A stretch of DNA of 51,424 nt from Blautia sp. (GTDB lineage: Bacteria > Bacillota > Clostridia > Lachnospirales > Lachnospiraceae). Below the pieces are notes generated by a model that worked only from the letters and a program-made list of their open reading frames with translations, had not been told where the DNA came from and made no database searches. The stretch covers positions 1-51,424 of the forward strand of contig JAFUCO010000099.1 in the NCBI GenBank assembly GCA_017459635.1, in the 5' to 3' direction. Every line of letters begins with the position of its first letter. The stretch's first letter is position 1. A program made the translations under genes and the position numbers. This document shows positions 43,642 to 51,179 of this stretch, piece by piece.

Positions 43642-44698
43642 CTGCCTTTCCGGCTGCTTCCCTGATGGAATTGTAAACCTGTTCCGGAGACGGGATCATA
43701 CCGCCTGCTCTTTTGCAGAGAGTTACAGGAACTGCGCATCCGGTGGCCAGCCTTACATCCTCTATCATCTGTCCCATTGACAGTTCAACACTGATGAACT
43801 GTTTTGCGGTGCCAAGTGCCTTTTTGAAGGTCTTCTCCGGGAACGGCCAGAGGGTTATCGGCCTGATAAGTCCTGCCTTGATGCCTTCTGCCCTTGCGGC
43901 ATTAACAGCGTTCTTCGCTACACGGGCCGCAATACCGAAGGCTGCAACGACTATCTCGGCATCCTCAAGCATGTATTCCTCTGCAAGAGCTTCCTTTTCA
44001 CAGATCATCGCGTATTTCTCATAGCGTTCAAAATTCTTGGCTTCCAGGACATCCGGAACAAGATAAAGGGAATTGACTACATTGTGCTCTCTCTTCATCT
44101 GTGTACCGGTGGTAGCCCACGGTTTCTCCGGAGCTTCCTTGATCTCGAAGTCGAAGGAGACCGGCTCCATCATCTGTCCGATGGTTCCGTCGGCCAGGAT
44201 CATTGATGTCATCCTGTACTCATCGGCAAGCTCAAAGCCGCGGATAGTAAGCTGTGCCATCTCCTGCACTGAAGCGGGTGCAAGGACTATCATGTGATAA
44301 TCGCCGTGTCCGCCGCCTCTTGTCGCCTGGAAATAATCCGACTGGCTCGGCTGGATGCCGCCAAGTCCCGGGCCGCCTCTCTGGCAGTTGACTACAACTG
44401 AGGGCAGGTCGGCGCCTGCAAGGTATGAGATACCTTCACTCTTCAGTGAGATTCCCGGGCTGGAGGATGAAGTCATGACACGTTTTCCAGCAGCCGAAAC
44501 TCCGTAAACCATATTTATAGCAGCTATCTCACTCTCAGCCTGAAGGAAGGTACCGCCTATCTTCGGCATTCTCTTTGCCATATACGCGGCGATCTCAGTC
44601 TGGGGAGTGATCGGATATCCGAAATAATGACGGCAGCCCGCAATGATAGCAGCCTCCGCGATAGCTTCGTTTCCCTTCATCAATACTTTTTCTGCCAC
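43634..44698 (-). CDS. vorB: VOR-type 2-oxoacid:ferredoxin oxidoreductase alpha subunit
   Basis: Alpha subunit of the four-subunit enzyme, resembling 3-methyl-2-oxobutanoate (branched-chain) ferredoxin oxidoreductases. The 354 residues contain KGNEAIAEAAIIAGCRHYFG, the YPITPQTEIAAYMAKRMP motif (about 28), TSSSSPGISLKSEGISYLAG (about 77) and GGPGLGGIQPSQSDYFQATRG (about 106). The family label alone does not exclude related substrates such as arylpyruvates or 2-oxoglutarate. It lies 11 bases downstream of the ferredoxin-like delta subunit. Confidence 0.92.
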   Translation of the reverse strand: MAEKVLMKGNEAIAEAAIIAGCRHYFGYPITPQTEIAAYMAKRMPKIGGTFLQAESEIAAINMVYGVSAAGKRVMTSSSSPGISLKSEGISYLAGADLPSVVVNCQRGGPGLGGIQPSQSDYFQATRGGGHGDYHMIVLAPASVQEMAQLTIRGFELADEYRMTSMILADGTIGQMMEPVSFDFEIKEAPEKPWATTGTQMKREHNVVNSLYLVPDVLEAKNFERYEKYAMICEKEALAEEYMLEDAEIVVAAFGIAARVAKNAVNAARAEGIKAGLIRPITLWPFPEKTFKKALGTAKQFISVELSMGQMIEDVRLATGCAVPVTLCKRAGGMIPSPEQVYNSIREAAGKAGE

Positions 44699-44709
44699 AG
44701 CATTTCACC

Positions 44710-44916
44710 TCACTTTTCTATCTTAATGATACAGTCCGGACACATCGTCGCGCACGACCTGCAGGCGATGCACGCCTCGGGATCAGCGCATTCAGCGGGG
44801 TGATGGCCCTTTTTGTTGATGGTATCCTTCGAAAGGCGAAGGATTCCTTTGGGACATGCTTCTATGCAGAGTCCGCATCCCTTGCATTCATCAGTTTTGA
44901 ATGTCAGTTTTGCCAT
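44710..44916 (-). CDS. 2-oxoacid:ferredoxin oxidoreductase delta (two 4Fe-4S ferredoxin) subunit
   Basis: Electron-transfer subunit passing electrons between the catalytic subunits and ferredoxin. The 68 residues carry two cluster motifs, CKGCGLCIEACP (about 11-22) and CIACRSCATMCP (about 49-60). The order delta-alpha-beta-gamma on the minus strand is normal for VOR/KOR operons. Confidence 0.95.
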   Translation of the reverse strand: MAKLTFKTDECKGCGLCIEACPKGILRLSKDTINKKGHHPAECADPEACIACRSCATMCPDCIIKIEK

Positions 44917-44946
44917 AATATCCTCCTTTTTTATTTGGGGTTACCA

Positions 44947-44972
44947 TTCACGGCCCAGCCGCAGGCGGCTGG
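44947..44972. repeat. GTTCACGGCC-type hairpin upstream of the VOR genes
   Basis: TTCACGGCCCAGCCGC followed by AGGCGGCTGG can pair (CAGCCGC with GCGGCTG). It lies in the 71-base gap between the ParA-like gene and the ferredoxin subunit gene, so it may tune expression within the operon. Confidence 0.6.
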
Positions 44973-44987
44973 TCAGCTGCAGGTGTA

Positions 44988-45650
44988 TTATACAGGCCGC
45001 TTCTGCAGGTGCATAGGAAACAGATCGTCTATCTTTCCCTCCAGAAGGCGTGCCACTTTCTCTTCCACGCTTGTCATGACAAGCGGAAGTCCTGAAAGTC
45101 TTGATACTAAAGATGCATAAGCCATGGAAGACAGTACCGTTTCCGCATCCGTCTCCGCTGCAAGGTTTGAATTGTTGATTATTCCGGTGAAAGGCAGCGA
45201 GGCCGCCGTTTCTATTTCGTGCATGATCTCAAGCGTTGACTGCGCGTCCGGTGTGAGCGGGCGGTAACGGTTAACCACGAGGAACATGTCATAGTCGTTC
45301 TCCTCGCGGATAGCCCCGGATATTCTCCCAAGGGCGTAGGCTCCGCGGTCGTCCCCTCCCACATCAACAATGCATGTAAGGCTTCTGTCATCTACCAGAG
45401 AGTACATTTCCTGCGGAAGCGCCGGGATATCCACATTTGAGTTGGCGTATGAGGATACCACAAGCTTTACCCCGGCTTCCCTTAAGTCATCCGCGCTGTC
45501 CACGGTCCTGAAATAGGGATTTACGATGTCAAGGTCAGCGATAACGACCTTCTCATGGTCTTTCGCAATATTTATAGCCATATTTACCGCCAGGTTTGTC
45601 TTGCCGCTTCCGTAGTGGCCGCAAAGAAGTGTGATTCTTTTATAATTCAT
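44988..45650 (-). CDS. ParA/MinD-family P-loop ATPase of unknown function in the VOR operon
   Basis: SIMIBI-type ATPase. The 220 residues start with the Walker A LLCGHYGSGKTNLAVNMA (about 9-26), then VVIADLDIVNPYFRTVD (about 37-53) and CIVDVGGDDRGAYALG (about 95-110). Unlike plasmid-partition ParA, there is no DNA-binding domain or partner ParB. It overlaps the end of the acyl-CoA synthetase gene by 11 bases and precedes the VOR genes, so it may serve assembly or regulation of that enzyme; this is inference. Confidence 0.82.
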   Translation of the reverse strand: MNYKRITLLCGHYGSGKTNLAVNMAINIAKDHEKVVIADLDIVNPYFRTVDSADDLREAGVKLVVSSYANSNVDIPALPQEMYSLVDDRSLTCIVDVGGDDRGAYALGRISGAIREENDYDMFLVVNRYRPLTPDAQSTLEIMHEIETAASLPFTGIINNSNLAAETDAETVLSSMAYASLVSRLSGLPLVMTSVEEKVARLLEGKIDDLFPMHLQKRPV

Positions 45651-47925
45651 GTCTGATGATCTTTCCGCTTACAGTCTTAGGAAGTTCATCCTTAAAGACT
45701 ACGATTCTTGGATATTTGTATGGTGCCGTGTGTTCCTTGACGTAATTCTGGATCTCCTTCACAAGTTCATCCGTTCCTTCATATCCGGGAACAAGCACGA
45801 TGCTGGCTTTTACAACAAAGCCTCTCACCGGATCCGGCGCAGCGCTTACGCCGCATTCAAGCACATACGGCAGCTCCATAAGGACGCTCTCGATCTCGAA
45901 CGGTCCGATACGGTATCCGGAAGACTTGATGACATCGTCCTTCCTGCCAACATACCAGTAGAAGCCGTCCTCATCCCTCCAGGCAAGGTCACCGGTATGA
46001 TACCAGCCGTTCTTCCAGGTATCGCGGGTCTCTTCCTCGTTCATATAATAGCAGGTCGCGACACCGCAGGGTATGCCGTTCTTTATATTGATGCAGATTT
46101 CGCCTTCCTCACCGGACGGAACAGGCTTGCCGTCCTCGCCTAAAAGCTGTACATCATAGGTCGGAACCGGCTTGCCCATCGAACCGATCTTATGCGGGGC
46201 GCCTACAAGGTTGCCGATGATAAGAGCGGATTCCGACTGGCCGAAGCCTTCCATGATGCGGAGTCCGGTCGCCTTCTCGAACTGCCTGTAAACTTCAGGA
46301 TTCAATGCTTCGCCGGCCGTCGTCATATGTTTTACGGACGAGAAATCGTACTTGCTGATATCCTGCTTGATCATCATGCGCAGCATCGTCGGAGGCGCGC
46401 AGAAGGTCGTAATATGATATTTTGCGAACATCGGAAGGATCTTTGAAGCATCGAACCTGTCAAAGTCATATACGAATATTGCTCCCTCGCAGAGCCACTG
46501 TCCGTAGATCTTGCCCCAGGTGGCCTTTGCCCATCCGGTGTCGGAAATTGTAAGGTGAAGTCCGTCCGGATCCACGGTCTGCCAGTATTTTGCAGTGTGG
46601 AAATGTCCGAGCGGATATTTATATGTATGGGCAGCGATCTTGGGATATCCGGATGTGCCCGAAGTAAAGTACATAAGCATCATGTCATCACCGCACGGTG
46701 ATATGCCTGTACGGCGGAACCTTGAGCTGTAGAGCGGATATTCCTCATCAAAGGAACGCCATCCTTCTCTCTGACCATTAACTATCAGCATGTTCTGGAG
46801 CATGCCGCATTTTTCCTGGGCGATCTCCACCTGATGGGCGGTATCACCGTCTGCCGTACAGATGATGGAGGTGATGCCTGCAGTGCGGAACCTGTATTCC
46901 AGGTCATGGTCAAGCAGCTGGTTGGTTGCCGGTATTGCAATGGCGCCAAGCTTGTTAAGGCCAACAAGCGCATACCAGAACTGGTAATGCCTCTTCAGGA
47001 TGAGCATTACTCGGTCGCCCTTCTTGATGCCCAGCGATTTGAAATAATTCGCGCAGCGGGCCGACTCTTTTCGGACGTTTTCAAACGTTATCCTTCGCTC
47101 AGTGCCGTCCTTTGAGATATGCAGCATTGCAAGCTTCTCAGGGTCGCGGGCTGCAAGAGCATCGACCAGGTCAAAGGCGAAGTTGAAACGGTTCGCGTTT
47201 TTGAACGTGATGGAAACAGGAGTGCCCTTTTCATTCTCTTTGACATCGATAAAGTCGTGCCAGATGCGCTCGCTGTCATCTACGGTGCTTATTACCGTTT
47301 CTTCCTCGATTATCGGCTGCTGTGTAAGCTCCGGTATCGGCTCTCCGGCCGGGTTAAGGACGATAGCATAGAAGATGCAGTCCTGTCCGCCTACAGCGAT
47401 CATGCCGTGGGGCGTACTGCTGTCGTAATAAATGCTGTCCCCGGGTCCGAGTATCTCGCTGTGCTCGCCTATCTGTACCTTCAGGCTTCCTTCAACAACA
47501 ATGTCGCATTCCTGACCGTCATGCTTTGTCAGGTCAATCGGCTTATCCTGTGCCGCTTCATCAAACACGCTGCGCACGTAAAGGGGCTCGGCTATCCTGT
47601 TCTGGAATGCATAGGCAAGGTTGTAATAGGTCATGCCATGGGCACGCGATATCTTCTGCCCTCCGCCCGAACGGGTCAGTGTATAGGAGCGAAGATTCGG
47701 GCTGTAGCCTTCAAGGATGTCCGTAACGGAAACCTTCAGGGCAAGTGAGCAGCGATAGATGAAGGTGAAGTTCAGGTCCTGCATTCCGGATTCGCCCTCC
47801 AGATACTCCTGAACCGACAGATCCGTCGCCTGCGCCATCTCTTCCGGTGTTTTGTTTTCAAGCTCGCGGAGAACCCGTATTCGTCCGGCGATCTCCTGAA
47901 TCTTATAATCCAGTTCCTGTTCCAT
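45640..47925 (-). CDS. XRE-cupin-acyl-CoA synthetase fusion protein (copy next to VOR)
   Basis: A 761-residue three-part protein. Residues about 8-65 are an XRE helix-turn-helix (IAGRIRVLRELENKTPEEMA); about 105-195 are a cupin (LTKHDGQECDIVVEGSLKVQ, SIYYDSSTPHGMIAV); about 235-761 are a complete adenylate-forming acyl-CoA synthetase with MLMYFTSGTSGYPKIAAH, MEGFGQSESALI, WYHTGDLAWRDEDGFYWYVG and the C-terminal catalytic Lys in PKTVSGKII. All usual synthetase motifs are intact, so it should make an acyl-CoA from an acid, ATP and CoA. The N-terminal part resembles XRE-cupin regulators, suggesting that the enzyme also binds DNA or senses a ligand. Its mRNA leader is a T-box. Confidence 0.92.
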   Translation of the reverse strand: MEQELDYKIQEIAGRIRVLRELENKTPEEMAQATDLSVQEYLEGESGMQDLNFTFIYRCSLALKVSVTDILEGYSPNLRSYTLTRSGGGQKISRAHGMTYYNLAYAFQNRIAEPLYVRSVFDEAAQDKPIDLTKHDGQECDIVVEGSLKVQIGEHSEILGPGDSIYYDSSTPHGMIAVGGQDCIFYAIVLNPAGEPIPELTQQPIIEEETVISTVDDSERIWHDFIDVKENEKGTPVSITFKNANRFNFAFDLVDALAARDPEKLAMLHISKDGTERRITFENVRKESARCANYFKSLGIKKGDRVMLILKRHYQFWYALVGLNKLGAIAIPATNQLLDHDLEYRFRTAGITSIICTADGDTAHQVEIAQEKCGMLQNMLIVNGQREGWRSFDEEYPLYSSRFRRTGISPCGDDMMLMYFTSGTSGYPKIAAHTYKYPLGHFHTAKYWQTVDPDGLHLTISDTGWAKATWGKIYGQWLCEGAIFVYDFDRFDASKILPMFAKYHITTFCAPPTMLRMMIKQDISKYDFSSVKHMTTAGEALNPEVYRQFEKATGLRIMEGFGQSESALIIGNLVGAPHKIGSMGKPVPTYDVQLLGEDGKPVPSGEEGEICINIKNGIPCGVATCYYMNEEETRDTWKNGWYHTGDLAWRDEDGFYWYVGRKDDVIKSSGYRIGPFEIESVLMELPYVLECGVSAAPDPVRGFVVKASIVLVPGYEGTDELVKEIQNYVKEHTAPYKYPRIVVFKDELPKTVSGKIIRHEL

Positions 47926-48024
47926 TTGCTGTCCTCGGCTTTCTTTGTGATCTTTGAAACTGCCACAAAGTACTCAGTTTCTTGTTAAGGTTCCTGGGAC
48001 AGGTGCAGAAGTCTTCTTATACAG

Positions 48025-48326
48025 AAAAACGCACCCGTCTCAATTTCCTTTGAGACGAGTGCGTGAATATACACCCGCGGTACCACTCAAATTGCCGCTT
48101 AAATAAACGACCACTCATCGGGAATCCCATGAATCCCTGCGCTCCTCACGCGGCGCGGACGGGAAGCATCTACTGGGGCAGGTAATCTCTGAATTTGCCT
48201 GTATTGCCTGTCTGTTCTCGCTTCCGGCTCGGAAGGGACGGGCCTTGTGGAACTCCTCTGCCGCTTCACACCACACAGCGGCTCTCTGAAAGATTCTGTC
48301 CCGGGCCGACTTCGTCATCGCCTTTA
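48025..48326 (-). ncRNA. T-box riboswitch upstream of the VOR-linked acyl-CoA synthetase
   Basis: On the minus strand the leader begins GGCGATGACGAAG, has the AGAGAG and GGTGTGAA-type stem I features, and ends in the T-box sequence GAGTGGTACCGCGGGT (48073-48088). The terminator is a perfect 14-base stem (48030-48043 with 48050-48063) followed by five T. If GAAG pairs with CTTC at the base of the specifier loop, the codon position is GTC (48237-48239), which suggests Val; the alternative loop placement would give other codons, so this reading is tentative. Confidence 0.93.
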
Positions 48327-48333
48327 GTAAGCT

Positions 48334-48362
48334 ATAATATCACCAGTCTCAAAATCCGTCAA
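48334..48362 (-). promoter_or_regulatory. Promoter of the VOR-linked T-box transcript
   Basis: TTGACG (48357-48362) and TATTAT (48334-48339) on the minus strand are separated by 17 bases, placing the transcript start near 48327, at the beginning of stem I. Confidence 0.8.
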
Positions 48363-48382
48363 TATATTTTTTATTTACGGCC

Positions 48383-48546
48383 GTAAGGAAATCTACAATG
48401 CTCTGCCATGCTTGCATGAGCAGAGCATTGTAGATTTCCTTACAGGGTCTGAGCCCTTTATGAGGAATCCAGCCGCGAAGCGGCGATGAAGCCCGCAAGG
48501 GCGAGATTCCGAATGAAGGGCTCAGACCCGGCCGCTTGCGGCCGGG
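48383..48546. other. Block of three hairpins after the first acyl-CoA synthetase gene
   Basis: Hairpin 1: a perfect 24-base inverted repeat (48383-48406 with 48420-48443). Hairpin 2: a 14-base outer stem (GGGTCTGAGCCCTT, 48445-48458 with 48516-48529), an inner GGAATC/GATTCC stem, and two small hairpins inside (48472-48484 and 48491-48502), giving a four-way-junction shape. Hairpin 3: CCCGGCCG/CGGCCGGG (48527-48546), which competes for the last bases of hairpin 2. No reading frame is supported. It lies between the stop codon of one synthetase gene and the promoter of the next. Confidence 0.75.
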
Positions 48547-48566
48547 CCGTAAGTCACGATAATCGT

Positions 48567-50834
48567 TTACAGCAGATTTCTCTGAATCTTACCGCTGATG
48601 GTCTTCGGCAGTTCATCACGGAACACAACAAGCCTTGGATATTTATATGGCGCTGTATGCCGTTTTACATAGTTCTGTATTTCTTTCGCAAGGTCATGCG
48701 ATGGCTTGGTTCCCTTGGTAAGGACAATGCTCGCCTTCACGATCTGTCCTCTTACCGGATCCGGCTGTGCGCTGACACCGCACTCAAGTACATACGGAAG
48801 TTCCATGATGACGCTCTCGATCTCGAACGGTCCGATACGGTATCCGGAGGATTTGATGACGTCATCCACACGTCCGATATACCACAGGAAGCCGTCCTCA
48901 TCACGCCATGCCTGGTCGCCTGTATGGTAATAACCGTCATGCCATACCTTTCTGGTTGATTCTTCGTCTTTATAATATCCCTGGAAGAGGCCGTTCGGGA
49001 TCCCCTTGTCGGTCCTTATAACGATCTCGCCCGGCTCGCCGTCCGGTACCGGATTTCCGTCTGGATCCATCAGGTCAACATCATAAAGAGGTGAAGGCTT
49101 GCCCATTGATCCGACCTTGTGTGTGCCGCCCATAAGGTTTCCGACAGTCATGGTAGTTTCGGTCTGGCCGAAGCCTTCCATGATCTGCAGGCCGGTCGCT
49201 TTTTCGAATTGTACATAAACCTCGGGGTTCAGGGCCTCTCCGGCTGTAGTCATGTGAACTACCGATGAGAAATCATACTTGGAAAGATCCTCTTTTATAA
49301 GCATACGGAGTATGGTCGGCGGCGCGCAGAACGTTGTGATCTTGTATTTGGCGAACATCGGAAGGATCTCTGCTGCATTGAAGCGGTCAAAATCATATGT
49401 GAAAACTGCGCCTTCACAGAGCCACTGGCCGTAGATCTTGCCCCAAAGTGCCTTGCCCCATCCTGTCTCGGATATTGTAAAATGAAGGCCGTTGTCGCTC
49501 ACTCCGTGCCAGTATCTGGCGGTTATGTAATGTCCAAGCGGATAAGTGTAGGAATGTGCCGCGATCTTCGGATATCCGGTTGTGCCGGAGGTGAAGAACA
49601 TGAGCATCGTGTCCTTCCCGCAGGGGGCATCCTTCTTCCTGTAATAATGAGCGCTGAACTGTTCGATCTCCTCGTTATAGTCATGCCAGCCCGGACGGCT
49701 GCCGCCTACCAGTATCTTGAGTTCAAGTGTCGGGCTCTGTGGCTCGGCCTCTTCAACATGATCTGGAACCTGATCCTCTGTAGTTGCGACTATTGCTGTT
49801 ACATCAGCCAGATTGAAGCGATATTCGAAATCATGCTTCTGCAGCTGGCTGGTTGCCGGGATAGCGATGGCGCCGATCTTATGAAGCGCAACGATAACAT
49901 GCCAGAACTGATAATGACGTTTAAGCACAATCATTACCTTGTCGCCCTTCTTGATACCCAGGGATTTAAAGTAGTTTGCGCACTGGTTTGATGATCTCTT
50001 CATGTCACGGAATGTGAAGCGTCTTTCCGTACCGTCATTTGAGATATGCAGCATGGCGAGCTTGTCCGGAGATTTCCTCGCTATCGCGTCTACAACATCA
50101 AAGCCGAAATTGAACGTATCGTCATTCTTGAACTGTATGGATTTAAGTAGGCCGTTCTCATCCTCTTCAGTCTCCACAAAAGCATCGCAGACAAGCTTTC
50201 TCTGCGGCGCCCGTGTGCTGATGAGCGTGTTCCGTATGACAGTCTCCTTTTCTCCTGACCCCGGCATGATAAAGGCGAGGAAGGTACATGCCTGTCCGTC
50301 CGTCGCGATCATTCCATGAGGCAGACTGCTGTTATAGAAGATGCTGTCGCCTTCGCTTAAGTATTCTACCGTATCGCCGACCTGCACTTTCAGGCGGCCT
50401 GACATGATATAGTCAAATTCCTGTCCGGAATGCTGAGTCGTATGGATAGGCTTGTCCTGAAGATCCTCGGAATATTCATATTTTACCCAGTAGGGCTCCG
50501 CGATCTTATTCCGGAACATCGGAGCCATGTTCATGATCTGGATGCCATCCTCAGTAATGGGATCCTGAAGGTGGCCTTTCCTCATGACTGTACATGTGGA
50601 AAGTCTCGCGCTCTGGCCTTCAAGAAGATCACTCATACCAACATTAAATGTAAGAGCACATTTATGTATAAAGGTAAAGGGAATATCCGTTTTCCCTTCC
50701 TCGTATGTCATATACTGTTCTACTGATACTTCGGTCTTTTCCGCCATCTCAGATACGGAATAACCGGTGATCTCACGCATCTCACGGATACGGTGTGCAA
50801 GTTCCATCAGGTTTTTTTCGTCTACTGATGCCAT
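48567..50834 (-). CDS. XRE-cupin-acyl-CoA synthetase fusion protein (upstream paralogue)
   Basis: A 755-residue paralogue of the protein at 45640-47925, with the same three parts: an XRE domain (about 8-65, LAHRIREMREITGYSVSEMA), a cupin (about 105-195, TTQHSGQEFDYIMSGRLKVQ and SIFYNSSLPHGMIAT), and an acyl-CoA synthetase (about 230-755) with MLMFFTSGTTGYPKIAAH, MEGFGQTETTMTV, YYHTGDQAWRDEDGFLWYIG and PKTISGKIQ with the catalytic Lys. Its start has GGAGG upstream, and its leader is a separate T-box. The pair differ throughout, so this is not a very recent duplication; differing acid preference is plausible. Confidence 0.92.
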   Translation of the reverse strand: MASVDEKNLMELAHRIREMREITGYSVSEMAEKTEVSVEQYMTYEEGKTDIPFTFIHKCALTFNVGMSDLLEGQSARLSTCTVMRKGHLQDPITEDGIQIMNMAPMFRNKIAEPYWVKYEYSEDLQDKPIHTTQHSGQEFDYIMSGRLKVQVGDTVEYLSEGDSIFYNSSLPHGMIATDGQACTFLAFIMPGSGEKETVIRNTLISTRAPQRKLVCDAFVETEEDENGLLKSIQFKNDDTFNFGFDVVDAIARKSPDKLAMLHISNDGTERRFTFRDMKRSSNQCANYFKSLGIKKGDKVMIVLKRHYQFWHVIVALHKIGAIAIPATSQLQKHDFEYRFNLADVTAIVATTEDQVPDHVEEAEPQSPTLELKILVGGSRPGWHDYNEEIEQFSAHYYRKKDAPCGKDTMLMFFTSGTTGYPKIAAHSYTYPLGHYITARYWHGVSDNGLHFTISETGWGKALWGKIYGQWLCEGAVFTYDFDRFNAAEILPMFAKYKITTFCAPPTILRMLIKEDLSKYDFSSVVHMTTAGEALNPEVYVQFEKATGLQIMEGFGQTETTMTVGNLMGGTHKVGSMGKPSPLYDVDLMDPDGNPVPDGEPGEIVIRTDKGIPNGLFQGYYKDEESTRKVWHDGYYHTGDQAWRDEDGFLWYIGRVDDVIKSSGYRIGPFEIESVIMELPYVLECGVSAQPDPVRGQIVKASIVLTKGTKPSHDLAKEIQNYVKRHTAPYKYPRLVVFRDELPKTISGKIQRNLL

Positions 50835-50876
50835 TGTTGTACCTCCATGCTTTTCTGCTTAACGGGCTTTATGCAC

Positions 50877-51142
50877 AAAAAAAAGCCCGTCACAAAGTGT
50901 TCTTTGAGACGAGCATTTATACCCGCGGTACCACTCAAATTGCCGTTAATAAACGACCACTCACCGGGATCCATCAATCCCTATGCCTTGACGCAGCATA
51001 TACGGGAAACGTCTACTCGGATAACATCCTTTCGGGCTTCCGGCTCGGAAGTGATAAGTCATTAGGATGTCTGCCTCCGGTTTCCACCACCCACCGGCTC
51101 TCTGTGCGCTTCGTACCCTGACCGTCTTCGTCATCGCCTTTC
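50877..51142 (-). ncRNA. T-box riboswitch upstream of the second acyl-CoA synthetase
   Basis: The minus-strand leader starts GGCGATGACGAAG, carries AGAGAG (51098-51103) and an apical GGTGGTGGAAACC loop, and ends with the T-box GAGTGGTACCGCGGGT (50921-50936). The terminator is a 13-base stem with one mismatch (50885-50897 with 50902-50914) followed by eight T. With GAAG paired to CTTC, the specifier position is ATC followed by A (51053-51055), suggesting Ile. The upper part of stem I pairs poorly by eye, so the codon call is tentative. Confidence 0.93.
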
Positions 51143-51150
51143 AAATGTGC

Positions 51151-51179
51151 ATTTTAGCACCATCTGAAAATTCCGTCAA
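51151..51179 (-). promoter_or_regulatory. Promoter of the second T-box transcript
   Basis: TTGACG (51174-51179) and TAAAAT (51151-51156) on the minus strand are separated by exactly 17 bases, placing the start near 51144, just before stem I. Confidence 0.8.

Noticed and set aside
50795-51121. Plus-strand frames across the second T-box leader
   Set aside because: The region is fully explained by the riboswitch on the other strand, which has a promoter, a T-box and a terminator.
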